From NCBI GenBank assembly GCA_046546235.1, contig JBKGYG010000051.1, forward strand, positions 1 through 13,061: a stretch of 13,061 nt of DNA, in the 5' to 3' direction. This document shows positions 7,261-13,061 of the stretch, piece after piece. Origin of the DNA: JBKGYG01 sp046546235 (GTDB taxonomy: Bacteria; Bacillota; Clostridia; Lachnospirales; DSM-24629). The position numbers and the translations under genes were made by a program. Under the pieces are notes generated by a model, which was given only the letters and a program-made list of their open reading frames with translations, was not told the DNA's origin and did no database searches. Position 1 is the stretch's first letter. Every line of letters begins with the position of its first letter.

Positions 7261-7509
7261 ATGACAAAAATAATAAAAAAAAACAATGCACAGATATTAT
7301 ATGAAGTAACTTGTAATAAATGTGGGAAGATGATTACTGCTGAGCAGTGCCCAAAAGTAGATTTTATTACAATTAGTAAGAACTGGGGTTATTTTTCTAA
7401 TAAAGATAACCAAAACCATTCTATTGACTTATGTGAGAAATGTTATGATGAATGGATTAAAACATTTGCGATACCCCCGAAAGTTAAAAAAAATAGTGTA
7501 TGCATATAA
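7261..7509 (+). CDS. Small CxxC/CxxC zinc-ribbon-like protein of unknown function
   Basis: An 82-residue protein with two cysteine pairs, C18-N-K-C21 near the N-terminus and C58-E-K-C61 near the C-terminus, separated by 36 residues including the aromatic stretch SKNWGYFSNKD. The two knuckles suggest a single structural zinc site (zinc ribbon or treble clef). There is no signal peptide or membrane segment, so it is probably cytoplasmic. I do not know a function. Small proteins with this 'EVTCNKCGK ... NWGYFS ... DLCEKCYD' pattern look familiar from clostridial genomes, but I cannot attach a family name. The start is ATG 7261, because AAGGGG (7248-7253) is 7 nt upstream; the ATG at 7255 would be only 1 nt from that site. 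The gene is monocistronic with a good terminator and probably its own promoter. Confidence 0.72.
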   Translation: MTKIIKKNNAQILYEVTCNKCGKMITAEQCPKVDFITISKNWGYFSNKDNQNHSIDLCEKCYDEWIKTFAIPPKVKKNSVCI

Positions 7510-7515
7510 AACATA

Positions 7516-7557
7516 ACTCCTACCTATAAGTTAATAGTTTATGGGCAGGAGTTTTTT
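7516..7557 (+). terminator. Intrinsic terminator of the small zinc-ribbon-like gene
   Basis: ACTCCT (7516-7521) pairs with AGGAGT (7547-7552). The stem continues inward through CCTATAA and TTATGGG with one mismatch and one G-U, around a short loop. TTTTTT (7552-7557) follows, then GTTTTTT. It begins 7 nt after the stop codon. Confidence 0.88.
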
Positions 7558-7569
7558 GTTTTTTAAAAC

Positions 7570-7609
7570 CCTACATATGGAAAAAGATAAAGAGTAAATG
7601 AAATGTAGG
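7570..7609. repeat. Perfect 7-bp inverted repeat upstream of rnz
   Basis: CCTACAT (7570-7576) and ATGTAGG (7603-7609) are perfect inverted copies separated by 26 nt. No T-tract follows. It lies about 60 nt before the proposed rnz -10. A regulatory role is possible but unsupported; otherwise 7558-7720 holds only the putative promoter. Confidence 0.3.
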
Positions 7610-7668
7610 AGTAATTTAATCTTGTAATATAAATTATTTTCTATTATCCTATAAAAAGTAGAAATTTA

Positions 7669-7677
7669 TGGTATTAT
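7669..7677 (+). promoter_or_regulatory. Possible extended -10 promoter of the rnz operon
   Basis: TGGTATTAT (7669-7677) is a good extended -10 element; the -35 region is poor (around 7649-7654). Transcription would begin near 7684, about 37 nt before the rnz ATG. The upstream gene ends with a strong terminator, so a promoter is expected here. Confidence 0.4.
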
Positions 7678-7720
7678 ATATATAAGAGAAATATGAAAAT
7701 AGATAGGAAGAGGAATAATA

Positions 7721-8632
7721 ATGTTAGATATATGTTTGCTTGGTACAGGGGGAATGATGCCTCTGCCATATAGATGGTTAACATCTTTGATGTGTAGGTA
7801 TAACGGAAGTAGTTTATTAATTGACTGTGGTGAAGGCACTCAAATAGCAATAAAAGAAAAAGGGTGGAGCTTTAACCCAATTGATATAATATGTTTTACT
7901 CATTACCATGGTGACCATATTGGGGGACTTCCAGGATTGTTGTTAACAATTGGAAATTCAGATAGAAGCGAACCTATTACGCTTATTGGACCCAAAGGGT
8001 TAGAACGTGTAGTAAATGGTTTAAGAGTTATTGCTCCTGAGTTGCCATTTGAGTTAAGGTTTATAGAGCTGAATAATAAATCAGAAGATATAGATATAAA
8101 GGGATATAATATTGAAGCATTTAAAGTAAGCCACAATATTCCTTGTTATGGGTATAATATTAATATAAAAAGACAAGGTAAGTTCTTAATTGATAAAGCT
8201 GTTAATCAAAATATTCCAAAACCTTTATGGGGGAAACTTCAAAAAGGAGAAAAAATAAAATATGAGGGAAAACTATTAAGACCAGATATGGTTTTAGGAC
8301 CTAATAGAAAAGGAATAAAAGTAACTTATTGTACTGATACTAGACCTGTTAATTATATTTCAGATTATGCTAGTAATGCAGATATTTTTATTTGTGAAGG
8401 AATGTATGGAGAAAAAGGAATGGATGAAAAAGCAAAAGCGTATAAACATATGACATTTTATGAAGCAGCAGCTTTAGCTAAAGATGCAGATGTAAAAGAA
8501 TTATGGTTAACACATTTTAGTCCTTCTCTTGTTAGACCAGAAGATTATTTAGAAAACATTAAAGGAATTTTTAAAAGAGCTGTAATAGGGAAGGATAAGA
8601 AGTCAACTACATTAACTTTTAAGGAAGAATAA
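7721..8632 (+). CDS. rnz: Ribonuclease Z (tRNA 3' endonuclease), metallo-beta-lactamase fold
   Basis: RNase Z cuts precursor tRNAs at the 3' end, mainly those lacking an encoded CCA. The 303-residue length matches the short bacterial form (about 307 in B. subtilis). The metal ligands are all visible: T-H61-Y-H63-G-D65-H66, H138 in VSHNIPCYGY, D206 in CTDTRP and H265 in LTHFS. DCGEGTQ (35-41) is also typical. Between H138 and D206 lies the segment with PKPLWGKLQKGE, corresponding to the region of bacterial RNase Z just before the CTDT motif that contains PxGPLYGKLxxGE, so this is RNase Z rather than a generic hydrolase. The start is ATG 7721 with AGGAAGAGGA (7705-7714). The gap to the next gene is 16 nt, and the order rnz, 8649 gene, tsaD suggests one operon with a tRNA-maturation theme. 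Confidence 0.92.
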   Translation: MLDICLLGTGGMMPLPYRWLTSLMCRYNGSSLLIDCGEGTQIAIKEKGWSFNPIDIICFTHYHGDHIGGLPGLLLTIGNSDRSEPITLIGPKGLERVVNGLRVIAPELPFELRFIELNNKSEDIDIKGYNIEAFKVSHNIPCYGYNINIKRQGKFLIDKAVNQNIPKPLWGKLQKGEKIKYEGKLLRPDMVLGPNRKGIKVTYCTDTRPVNYISDYASNADIFICEGMYGEKGMDEKAKAYKHMTFYEAAALAKDADVKELWLTHFSPSLVRPEDYLENIKGIFKRAVIGKDKKSTTLTFKEE

Positions 8633-8648
8633 TCTAGGGGGGATTTCA

Positions 8649-9209
8649 TTGAGAAAAGTAATTGCTATATTTTTTATGATTGGACTAGTTGTATTTTTCT
8701 ATTTATATTTGGATGATAATAGTTCAAAAGATAGTGAGATTGATAAAAAATTAGTTGAAATATTAAATTACGAAACAGAAGAAGAATATCCTTCAACACC
8801 TAAAGAAGTTATTACCTTATTTAACAAAATGGTTGAATACTTGTATGGAGGAAAAATAAATAAACAAGATGTTGAATCAGTTACAATACAACAAAGGAAT
8901 TTGATTAAAGAAGCGGTATTAAATGAAAACCCTTTAGATGTTCAGGTTGAGCGTATTATTTATGAAATAGAAAGCTATAAAAAAGAGAAAAAGAAGATAA
9001 TCGGTTCTGATATCAAAGAAATTACACCTGATAATTATTTCGGAGAAAATAATGAGTATTGTACAGTTGAAGTTGTATATTATTTGGTGAAAGGCAATAA
9101 CCCTAATATCAATGTGTATCAAGAGTATATATTAGAGAAGAATGAAGAAGGTTTATGGAAAATACTAGGATGGCAACAAATAGAGGAATTCAAAATTGTA
9201 GGTGATTAG
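8649..9209 (+). CDS. Membrane-anchored protein of unknown function (possibly DUF6715-like)
   Basis: A 186-residue protein with an N-terminal hydrophobic helix (about residues 4-20, VIAIFFMIGLVVFFYLYL) after a short basic start. No cysteine follows it, so this is a membrane anchor or uncleaved signal rather than a lipoprotein; the rest would lie outside the membrane. The body is acidic and soluble, with TPKEVITLFNKMVEYLY, a predicted helical middle, and a C-terminal strand-rich part ending in WKILGWQQIEEF, reminiscent of NTF2-like or similar small domains. I recall comparable clostridial proteins as DUF6715, but this label is from memory. The start codon is TTG 8649, supported by AGGGGGGA (8636-8643) 5 nt away; no in-frame ATG lies near. 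The stop is 1 nt before the tsaD TTG, so it is translationally tied to tsaD. No function is known to me. Confidence 0.75.
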   Translation: MRKVIAIFFMIGLVVFFYLYLDDNSSKDSEIDKKLVEILNYETEEEYPSTPKEVITLFNKMVEYLYGGKINKQDVESVTIQQRNLIKEAVLNENPLDVQVERIIYEIESYKKEKKKIIGSDIKEITPDNYFGENNEYCTVEVVYYLVKGNNPNINVYQEYILEKNEEGLWKILGWQQIEEFKIVGD

Positions 9210-9210
9210 A

Positions 9211-10236
9211 TTGGAAAAAGATATAAAAATACTAGCGATAGAAACTTCTTGTGATGAAACTTCGGCAGCAATTGTTAAAAATGGTAGATATGTGATTTCT
9301 AATATTATTTCTTCTCAGATAGATTTACATAAAATATATGGTGGAGTAGTGCCAGAAATAGCATCAAGAAAACACATTGAGAAAATAAATCCTGTTATTG
9401 AACAAGCTTTAGAAGAGTCTAAGATGACTTTACAAGAGATAGATGCAATAGCTGTAACTTTTGGCCCTGGGCTAGTAGGAGCATTGCTAGTAGGCGTTGC
9501 AGAAGGGAAGGCGTTAGCTTATGCGCTGAATAAGCCGTTAATTGGGGTTCATCATATAGAAGGACATATTGCTGCTAATTATATTGAACATCATAGATTA
9601 AAGCCATCATTTATTTGTTTGGTTGTATCTGGAGGGCATACACATCTAGTGTTAGTAAAAGGATATGGAGAGTTTGAAATATTAGGTAAAACCCGAGATG
9701 ATGCAGCAGGAGAAGCATTTGATAAAGTTGCAAGAGCTATTGGTTTAGGCTATCCAGGTGGCCCTAAAATAGATAAAACCGCAAAGAAAGGGTGCTCCAC
9801 AGCTATTGATTTCCCAAGATCATATCTAGAACAAGATTCTTTTGATTTTAGTTTTAGTGGGTTAAAATCTGCAGTGCTTAATTATTTGAACCTATGTAAA
9901 ATGAAAAATGTAGAGATAAATAAAGAAGACGTTTCAGCAAGTTTTCAAACAGCAGTTGTTGATGTACTAGTTGAGAAAGCAATAAAAGCAGCACATCAAC
10001 ATAATTTGAATGAGATAGCTTTAGCTGGTGGTGTTGCAGCTAATTCGGAATTAAGAGTTAGGATGCAAGAAACTTGTAATAAAGAAAAGATAAAGCTTTA
10101 TTATCCTTCTTTGGTATATTGTACAGATAATGCTGCAATGATTGGAGCAGCAGCATACTTCGATTATATAAAGGGTATTAGACATAGTTTAGACTTAAAT
10201 GCAGTTCCAAACCTAAAACTTGGAGAAAAAAAATAA
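9211..10236 (+). CDS. tsaD: tRNA N6-adenosine threonylcarbamoyltransferase TsaD
   Basis: TsaD (Kae1/Qri7 family) is the catalytic subunit that transfers the threonylcarbamoyl group from threonylcarbamoyl-AMP to A37 of ANN-reading tRNAs, together with TsaB and TsaE (461-1604). The 341-residue length is normal. Landmarks are ILAIETSCDETSAAIV at the start, GPGLVGALLVG, the metal site H115-I-E-G-H119, VSGGHTHLV, GEAFDKVARAIGLGYPGGP, ALAGGVAANSELR and CTDNAAMIG, whose D306 is the third metal ligand. I prefer the TTG start at 9211, because AGGTGA (9200-9205) is 5 nt upstream and the protein then begins MEKDIKILAIETS. A GTG at 9202 would add three residues and overlap the preceding gene by 8 nt, but has no good ribosome site. 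tsaD ends the operon, followed by a weak inverted repeat. Confidence 0.95.
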   Translation: MEKDIKILAIETSCDETSAAIVKNGRYVISNIISSQIDLHKIYGGVVPEIASRKHIEKINPVIEQALEESKMTLQEIDAIAVTFGPGLVGALLVGVAEGKALAYALNKPLIGVHHIEGHIAANYIEHHRLKPSFICLVVSGGHTHLVLVKGYGEFEILGKTRDDAAGEAFDKVARAIGLGYPGGPKIDKTAKKGCSTAIDFPRSYLEQDSFDFSFSGLKSAVLNYLNLCKMKNVEINKEDVSASFQTAVVDVLVEKAIKAAHQHNLNEIALAGGVAANSELRVRMQETCNKEKIKLYYPSLVYCTDNAAMIGAAAYFDYIKGIRHSLDLNAVPNLKLGEKK

Positions 10237-10239
10237 AAG

Positions 10240-10294
10240 GTTCAAGACATTCATTCACGGCAATAAAAACAAGACTTTTTCACTGGTCTCGAAC
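10240..10294. repeat. Imperfect inverted repeat after tsaD, possible weak terminator
   Basis: GTTCAAGAC (10240-10248) and GTCTCGAAC (10286-10294) pair with a single A-C mismatch around a 37-nt loop, then GTTTTGT follows. The long loop and short T-run make it a poor intrinsic terminator, yet it begins 3 nt after the tsaD stop. No better terminator lies before 10531. Confidence 0.4.
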
Positions 10295-10357
10295 GTTTTG
10301 TATATATATTTCTTTAGGAAATTCTTGAATTATGATTCATATATATTATCTTCAGTG

Positions 10358-10436
10358 TGGGCCTTGGAATATTACATGAGCTATGGCAAAACTTAGGGGA
10401 TCAGCACCAGTTATTGTGATTGGTGATAGTCCGTAA
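10358..10436. other. Unassigned island, less AT-rich than its flanks, in the tsaD-aldolase gap
   Basis: This stretch of about 80 nt is visibly less AT-rich than its flanks and contains a hairpin CACCA (10406-10410) / TGGTG (10421-10425) and a GGTGATAGTCCG tail (10423-10434). No start codon with a ribosome site and no long ORF is present. On the + strand a short open stretch reads 'AMAKLRGSAPVIVIGDSP' before a stop, with an earlier stop just upstream. It may be a gene remnant or a structured RNA; I recognise neither. Confidence 0.3.
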
Positions 10437-10440
10437 ATAT

Positions 10441-10456
10441 TGTTATAAAAATAACA
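10441..10456. promoter_or_regulatory. TGTTA-N6-TAACA palindrome, candidate operator
   Basis: TGTTA (10441-10445), six bases, TAACA (10452-10456); the perfect dyad extends to 7 bp per arm (10440-10457). It ends 9 nt before the -35 element of the aldolase promoter. The half-sites and spacing equal those of the E. coli DeoR operator (TGTTA-N6-TAACA), and the downstream gene is a DeoC-type aldolase. The match may be coincidental in AT-rich DNA, and no regulator gene is in the window. Confidence 0.4.
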
Positions 10457-10465
10457 ACGAATTAT

Positions 10466-10494
10466 TTGACTTGATTGTCTAATAATGTTATAAT
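10466..10494 (+). promoter_or_regulatory. Strong sigma-A promoter of the aldolase-kinase operon
   Basis: TTGACT (10466-10471), a 17-nt spacer, and TATAAT (10489-10494) preceded by TG (10486-10487), an extended -10. This is the best promoter in the window. TGTTAT is repeated directly at 10486-10491 and 10495-10500, overlapping the -10. Transcription would begin near 10501, leaving a leader of about 190 nt. Confidence 0.8.
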
Positions 10495-10530
10495 TGTTAT
10501 GCGATAATTTTATAGACAAGTCGATAATTT

Positions 10531-10575
10531 AAAGAAACCAGTATAATATGATTATTATTTTGGTCTCTTTTTCTT
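10531..10575 (+). terminator. Terminator-like hairpin in the leader of the aldolase gene
   Basis: AAAGAAACCA (10531-10540) pairs with TGGTCTCTTT (10561-10570) with one mismatch; ATAAT (10543-10547) and ATTAT (10551-10555) pair inside. A T-rich tail (TTTTTCTTTATGTTCTTTT) follows. It is downstream of the promoter at 10466-10494 and before the gene, so it could attenuate the operon or end a short RNA of about 75 nt. Confidence 0.45.
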
Positions 10576-10648
10576 TATGTTCTTTTAATTAATCAAAATA
10601 TTAAGAAAAATGAATCAAATCTCATAAATATTATTTTAGGTAAGTTAT

Positions 10649-10699
10649 ATGGTTTTAAAACAAATAGAAAAGAAAGAAAGGGAAAAAATATGGTTTTAA
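10649..10699 (+). CDS. Possible 16-codon upstream ORF overlapping the aldolase start
   Basis: ATG 10649 has AGGTAA (10638-10643) at good spacing and encodes 16 residues (MVLKQIEKKEREKIWF) ending at TAA 10697-10699, 10 nt inside the aldolase gene and out of frame with it. The 12-mer ATATGGTTTTAA occurs at 10647-10658 and again at 10688-10699 over the true start, so the small ORF may be a by-product of a local duplication. Its charged, repetitive sequence does not look like a typical amino-acid leader peptide. Translation is unproven. Confidence 0.25.
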   Translation: MVLKQIEKKEREKIWF

Positions 10700-11385
10700 C
10701 AGTAAATGATATCGCAAAAATGTATGATTTAAGTTGTGTAAAGACAACTAGTAGTGAAGAAGAGATAAAAGAGCTTGTGAAAAATGCTAAAAAATATAAA
10801 GTAGGACAAGTATCAGTTATGCAATGCTTTATTCCAATGGTTAAAGATTTATTAAAAAGTGATCCAGAAATAAAAGTTGTTGGAAATGTAAGCTTTCCAT
10901 CTGGATCTGATACTACCTCATTAAAGATAATTCAGGCTAAAGAGATGGTAGAGGTAGGTTGTGACGAAATAGATATGGTCATAAATGTTGGTAAGTTATT
11001 ATCTAATCGCTATAAGGAGGTTCAAGAAGATGTAGAAGCTGTTGTAAAGGCTGCAAACAATCTTCCCGTAAAAGTAATTATCGAAACGTCTTATTTAGAG
11101 AAAAAAGATATAGAAAAAGCATGTGAAATTTGTATTAATGCAGGAGCAACATTTGTTAAAACAGGAACAGGTTGGACAAAAAGAGGAACGACAATAGAGG
11201 ATGTTGAATTAATTAAGTCAATTGTTGAAGATAAAATAAAAATTAAGGCATCAGGAGGTATTAGGGATCTAGATACTCTAGCAAAAATGTACAAAATCGG
11301 TGCAGAAAGATTTGGCGTAAATTTAATAAGTGGTAAAAAAATATTAGAAGAGTGTATTAGTAGAGGCGGACAAATTGAAGTATAA
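10690..11385 (+). CDS. deoC: Deoxyribose-phosphate aldolase (DeoC family)
   Basis: DeoC is a class I aldolase that splits 2-deoxyribose 5-phosphate into acetaldehyde and glyceraldehyde 3-phosphate through a Schiff base. The 231-residue TIM-barrel protein keeps the catalytic set: D95 in DEIDMV (E. coli D102), K157 in FVKTGTG (E. coli Schiff-base K167) and K186 in KASGGIRD (E. coli K201). Some motifs depart from the common form: MYDLSCVKT near the N-terminus where most Firmicutes have DHTLLKP, VMQCFIP in place of VNPxYVP, and FPSGSDTTSLK in place of FPLGxNTTxxK. This suggests a divergent branch, perhaps with another phosphorylated substrate. The start is ATG 10690 with AAAGGGA (10677-10683). 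It is followed 43 nt later by a sugar-kinase gene, with no terminator between, so the two are probably co-transcribed from the promoter at 10466-10494. Confidence 0.85.
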   Translation: MVLTVNDIAKMYDLSCVKTTSSEEEIKELVKNAKKYKVGQVSVMQCFIPMVKDLLKSDPEIKVVGNVSFPSGSDTTSLKIIQAKEMVEVGCDEIDMVINVGKLLSNRYKEVQEDVEAVVKAANNLPVKVIIETSYLEKKDIEKACEICINAGATFVKTGTGWTKRGTTIEDVELIKSIVEDKIKIKASGGIRDLDTLAKMYKIGAERFGVNLISGKKILEECISRGGQIEV

Positions 11386-11428
11386 TAATTAAGAAATAAC
11401 AAAAGTTATAAAATGAAGGGTGATATAT

Positions 11429-12970
11429 ATGATGAACAAAAGAATTATTTCTTATGATTTAGGTACTGGGGGGAATAAGGCTTCTCTATATGATGTGGAA
11501 GGCAATTGCCTTGCTTCCTCCTTTGTGCCTTATAATACTTATTATCCTAATGCTGGTTGGCATGAACAAAAACCAGAAGATTGGTGGAAGGCAATTGTTG
11601 AAAGTACAAGGATTTTACTAGAAAAAAGTGGAGAAAATAAAGATAATATTGAATGCCTAGCCATATCTGGACATAGTCTTGGAGCAGTTCCAGTTGATAA
11701 AAGTGGTAATTTACTAAGAGAAACTACACCAATATGGTCTGATACAAGAGCACAAAGAGAAGCAAATGATTTTTTTAATAAGGTTAATAAGGATGATTGG
11801 TATCTTACAACAGGTAATGGTTTTCCAGCTCCTTGTTACACTATCTTTAAGATAATGTGGTATAAAAATAATGAACCTGAGATGTTTAAAAATGCTTATA
11901 AAATATTAGGAACTAAAGATTATATTAATTTTAAATTAACAGGAAAAATGACAACGGACTATTCTTATGCTTCAGGAAGTGGAGTTTACAACTTAAAGGA
12001 ATGGAAATATCAAAATGATTATATTAAGGCTAGTGGGATATCAGAAAATTTATTTCCGGAAATAGTACCGTCAACTCAGGTTTTAGGAGAGTTATCTAAA
12101 GAAGTTGCAGAACTGATGGGATTAAACAAGAATTTAAAAGTTGTATGTGGTGGAGTTGATAACTCTTGTATGGCTGTTGGTGCTAAAAACATTGAAGATG
12201 GTAGAGTTTATACTTCTTTAGGATCTTCAGCTTGGATTGCAGTCTCTTCTAATCAACCTGTTTTGGATAAAAAATCAAAACCTTTTGTTTTTGCTCATGT
12301 AGTACCAAATATGTTCACTTCTGCAGTTAGTATATTTTCAGCAGGAACATCATTTGCCTGGGTTAAAGATAATATATGTAGTGAATTAGTTCGAAAAGCA
12401 ATTAATGAAGACAAAGATCCTTATATATTGATGAATGAATTAGCAGAAGAAGCACCAATAGGGTCAAACAAATTATTTTTTAACCCAAGTTTGGCAGGTG
12501 GTAACTCCCAAGATCCAAGTGAAAATCTAAAAGGTGCGTATATTGGACTAGATTTAAAACATGGTCATCCAGAACTAATTCGTTCAGCTATGGAAGGAAT
12601 AGCGATTAATTTAAGGTTAAGACTTGATGTTCTAAGGAAATATTGTAATCTTCAGAATGAAATGTTGCTTGTTGGCGGGGGAAGTAAAAGTAGACTTTAT
12701 AGAAGAATTTTTGCTGATGTTTACAATACTATTATTGTGAAAACAAATGTTGATCAAGAGGCAGGAGCTTTAGGTGCCGCAGCAATTGCTGCAGTTGGAT
12801 GTGGATTATGGAAAGATTTTAGTGTTATAGATAGTGTTCATAAAACAAACGAAATAGAAGAACCAAGCAAAGACAATAATGAAAAGTATGAGAAGTTATT
12901 ACCTATTTTTCAAGTTGCAACAGAATATCAAAGTAAAATAAGTGATGCATTAGATGAAATTGAAATATAG
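11429..12970 (+). CDS. FGGY-family carbohydrate kinase (xylulokinase-like)
   Basis: FGGY kinases phosphorylate sugars or polyols with ATP. The 513-residue product has both ASKHA lobes: YDLGTGGNK at 9-17 (D10, phosphate loop), GWHEQKPEDWW as in xylulokinases, D244-N245 in GGVDNS (catalytic base position), SLGSSAW, and LLVGGGSKS plus QEAGALGAAA in the C-terminal lobe. Xylulokinases usually carry SGQMHG at the sugar-binding position; here it is SGHSLG (80-85), so Met and His are replaced and the substrate cannot be assumed to be D-xylulose. Hence I give no gene symbol. The start is ATG 11429, placed after AAGGGTGAT (11416-11424); ATG 11432 is nearly as good, and a GTG at 11420 lies inside the ribosome site. 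Co-transcription with the DeoC-type aldolase suggests kinase then aldolase acting in one pathway, which is inference. Confidence 0.88.
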   Translation: MMNKRIISYDLGTGGNKASLYDVEGNCLASSFVPYNTYYPNAGWHEQKPEDWWKAIVESTRILLEKSGENKDNIECLAISGHSLGAVPVDKSGNLLRETTPIWSDTRAQREANDFFNKVNKDDWYLTTGNGFPAPCYTIFKIMWYKNNEPEMFKNAYKILGTKDYINFKLTGKMTTDYSYASGSGVYNLKEWKYQNDYIKASGISENLFPEIVPSTQVLGELSKEVAELMGLNKNLKVVCGGVDNSCMAVGAKNIEDGRVYTSLGSSAWIAVSSNQPVLDKKSKPFVFAHVVPNMFTSAVSIFSAGTSFAWVKDNICSELVRKAINEDKDPYILMNELAEEAPIGSNKLFFNPSLAGGNSQDPSENLKGAYIGLDLKHGHPELIRSAMEGIAINLRLRLDVLRKYCNLQNEMLLVGGGSKSRLYRRIFADVYNTIIVKTNVDQEAGALGAAAIAAVGCGLWKDFSVIDSVHKTNEIEEPSKDNNEKYEKLLPIFQVATEYQSKISDALDEIEI

Positions 12971-13061
12971 TAGCTACTAGAGTAACTTATGTATATATTG
13001 TATAAAATAAAAAAAATTAGTTATGAAAATTGTATTGACTTAACAAAAAATGTCTGTTAAA
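12971..13061. promoter_or_regulatory. Intergenic end region with a -35-like element and an inverted repeat
   Basis: No convincing terminator follows the kinase gene within the window. TTGACT (13035-13040) could be a -35 element, whose -10 would lie beyond the end. TTAACA (13040-13045) and TGTTAA (13055-13060) form a perfect dyad with a 9-nt spacer over that promoter spacer. The TGTTA/TAACA half-sites recall those before the aldolase gene. Confidence 0.3.

Noticed and set aside
7903..8136. Minus-strand open frame of 77 codons inside rnz
   Set aside because: Antisense shadow over the conserved metal-binding region of RNase Z.
8934..9122. Minus-strand open frame of 62 codons
   Set aside because: Antisense to the membrane-anchored protein gene, with no ribosome site or recognisable motif.
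10350..10436. Resemblance to an FMN riboswitch (ATCTTCAG start and GGTGATAGTCCG)
   Set aside because: The invariant internal blocks (GGGCAGGGTGAAATTCCC type and the second GGTGAAATTCC arm) are absent, and the neighbouring genes are not riboflavin genes.
11091..11402. Minus-strand open frame of 103 codons opposite the aldolase gene
   Set aside because: Antisense to deoC over its catalytic lysines; no support for expression.
1..13061. CRISPR array, transposon, prophage, toxin-antitoxin or defence system
   Set aside because: No regularly spaced repeats, transposase, integrase or phage structural genes, and no recognisable defence domains were seen on either strand.

Overview
The window is AT-rich DNA (by eye about 30% G+C) with short intergenic gaps, strong AGGAGG-type ribosome binding sites, some TTG starts and all intact genes on the + strand. 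Gene content and protein style point to a low-G+C member of the Clostridia, probably near Lachnospirales. That placement is inferred from family resemblance, because no taxonomic marker such as rRNA is present.

Layout. Positions 3-410 hold the 3' end of a YcxB-like membrane-associated protein. Positions 461-2043 are a compact operon, tsaE-tsaB-rimI (23-nt overlap, then a 1-nt gap), closed by an intrinsic terminator. Positions 2165-4525 encode a Lon-type (S16) protease fused to an unusual AAA+ domain, again followed by a terminator. Positions 4576-5077 hold no intact gene: they contain a decayed coding remnant and the probable promoter of the transketolase gene (5078-7066). A hairpin-rich gap follows, then a small CxxC/CxxC protein (7261-7509) with its own terminator. 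Positions 7721-10236 form a second operon: RNase Z, a small membrane-anchored protein of unknown function, and tsaD. Positions 10237-10689 are non-coding but structured: a slightly G+C-richer island, a TGTTA/TAACA dyad, a very good sigma-A promoter, a terminator-like hairpin and a 16-codon upstream ORF. They lead into a DeoC-type aldolase gene (10690-11385) and an FGGY sugar kinase gene (11429-12970).

Functional themes. (1) tRNA maturation: TsaB, TsaD and TsaE are the three partners that transfer threonylcarbamoyl to A37 of ANN-decoding tRNAs (only TsaC/Sua5 is missing here), and RNase Z trims tRNA 3' ends. (2) Protein quality and modification: the Lon-like protease and the RimI acetyltransferase. 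(3) Pentose metabolism: transketolase, and separately an aldolase-kinase pair that looks like a short inducible route for a phosphorylated pentose or deoxy-sugar.

No CRISPR array, insertion sequence, phage gene, toxin-antitoxin pair or recognisable defence system is visible. The window reads mainly as a core-genome region. The least explained parts are the atypical P-loop of the Lon-like protein, the leader of the aldolase-kinase operon, the gene remnant at 4614-5004 and the small zinc-ribbon-like protein.
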